Shown here: positions 30,121 to 30,275 of the stretch, piece after piece | Position numbering within the stretch: the stretch's first letter is position 1 | Layout: every line of letters starts with the position of its first letter | Source: UBA3792 sp964426415 | Lineage (GTDB): Bacteria; Bacillota; Clostridia; Christensenellales; CAG-138 | Direction of reading: 5' to 3' | Assembly: GCA_964426415.1 (NCBI GenBank) | Contig: CAYRQM010000022.1 | Coordinates: 1-30,275, forward strand | DNA length: 30,275 nucleotides | The notes under the pieces: generated by a model | Told to the model about the DNA's origin: nothing | What the model saw: the letters and a program-made list of their open reading frames with translations, nothing else | Database searches by the model: none | Position numbers and translations under genes: made by a program

Positions 30121-30275
30121 GGGTACACTCCCCCTTATATCGTTTCTAATCGTATTCTATCACGAACGCCCACAAATGACAAGCGTTTATATAAGATTTC
30201 GCAAAGAAATGACAAGTCGGAGACCGTGTCAAGTTGTTCCGGGTGAATTAGGAGCAGAAGGCGTTGGGAACGGCG
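30121..30275. other. Window-end intergenic stretch
   Basis: Apart from the promoter at 30154-30182 I see nothing here that can be assigned. A GGAG-like site (TTAGGAGCAG) appears near 30248-30257, but too little sequence follows to judge a gene. Confidence 0.5.
30154..30182 (-). promoter_or_regulatory. Promoter of the SH3/dockerin gene
   Basis: Minus strand: TTGTCA (30177-30182), 17-bp spacer, TAGAAT (30154-30159), 33 bp before the start codon. A good sigma-A match. Confidence 0.8.

Overview
This is about 30 kb of GC-rich DNA that reads as the chromosome of a low-abundance-type gut Firmicute (class Clostridia). The evidence is strong AGGAGG ribosome binding sites, sigma-A type promoters, Thr-Pro linkers in secreted proteins, dockerin modules, Cna_B repeats, a DUF1292 protein, and short palindromic intergenic repeats of a kind I associate with anaerobic Clostridia. 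The assignment below class level is a guess. There is no rRNA, tRNA, CRISPR array, phage gene or transposase.

Layout. (1) 1-340: intergenic repeats, including two copies of a REP-like element and an array of small palindromes separated by the motif ATTTCAC, then a bidirectional terminator. (2) 352-3936 (-): a secreted endonuclease I family nuclease with Thr-Pro linkers, a 240-bp tandem repeat coding for CxxC motifs, and a C-terminal dockerin. (3) 4153-9494 (-): a 1718-residue secreted von Willebrand A / Cna_B adhesin with no visible wall anchor, coupled by an ATGA overlap to a 60-residue peptide. (4) 9938-13192 (-): a three-gene operon of a YheO-type PAS/HTH regulator, a YgeY-type M20 hydrolase and the YgeW carbamoyltransferase. 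These are two members of the anaerobic purine/urate catabolic set, without the partner ygeX. (5) 13359-13673 (+): a DUF1292 protein with a Cys-rich tail. (6) 14497-15495 (-): a NAGPA-domain lipoprotein. (7) 15675-24254 (+): a HAD phosphatase followed by a very compact carbohydrate operon: GH1 beta-glucosidase, GH13 oligo-1,6-glucosidase, GH36 alpha-galactosidase, GPH symporter, and an MtnA/eIF2B-like sugar-phosphate isomerase homologue. (8) 24342-24895: a repeat island. (9) 24977-28138 (+): a Crp/Fnr regulator, a short S-adenosylhomocysteine hydrolase and an orphan iron/corrinoid-type substrate-binding lipoprotein. (10) 28318-30120 (-): a secreted protein with an N-terminal dockerin and six SH3-like modules.

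How it fits together. Much of the window faces the cell exterior: nuclease, adhesin, NAGPA lipoprotein, solute receptor and SH3/dockerin protein. Two proteins carry dockerins, so a cohesin-bearing partner is expected elsewhere in the genome. The carbohydrate operon looks built to import and hydrolyse plant alpha-galactosides and isomalto-oligosaccharides inside the cell. The nuclease and the ygeW/ygeY operon could both serve nucleic-acid and purine use, but that link is inference from proximity.

The most unusual items are: the adhesin plus small-peptide pair; the ATTFCAC-type palindrome array at 238-306 (motif ATTTCAC); a composite intergenic repeat present in inverted orientation on both sides of a 10-kb block holding the sugar operon; the MtnA-like gene at the end of a sugar operon; and the ygeY-ygeW pair without ygeX.
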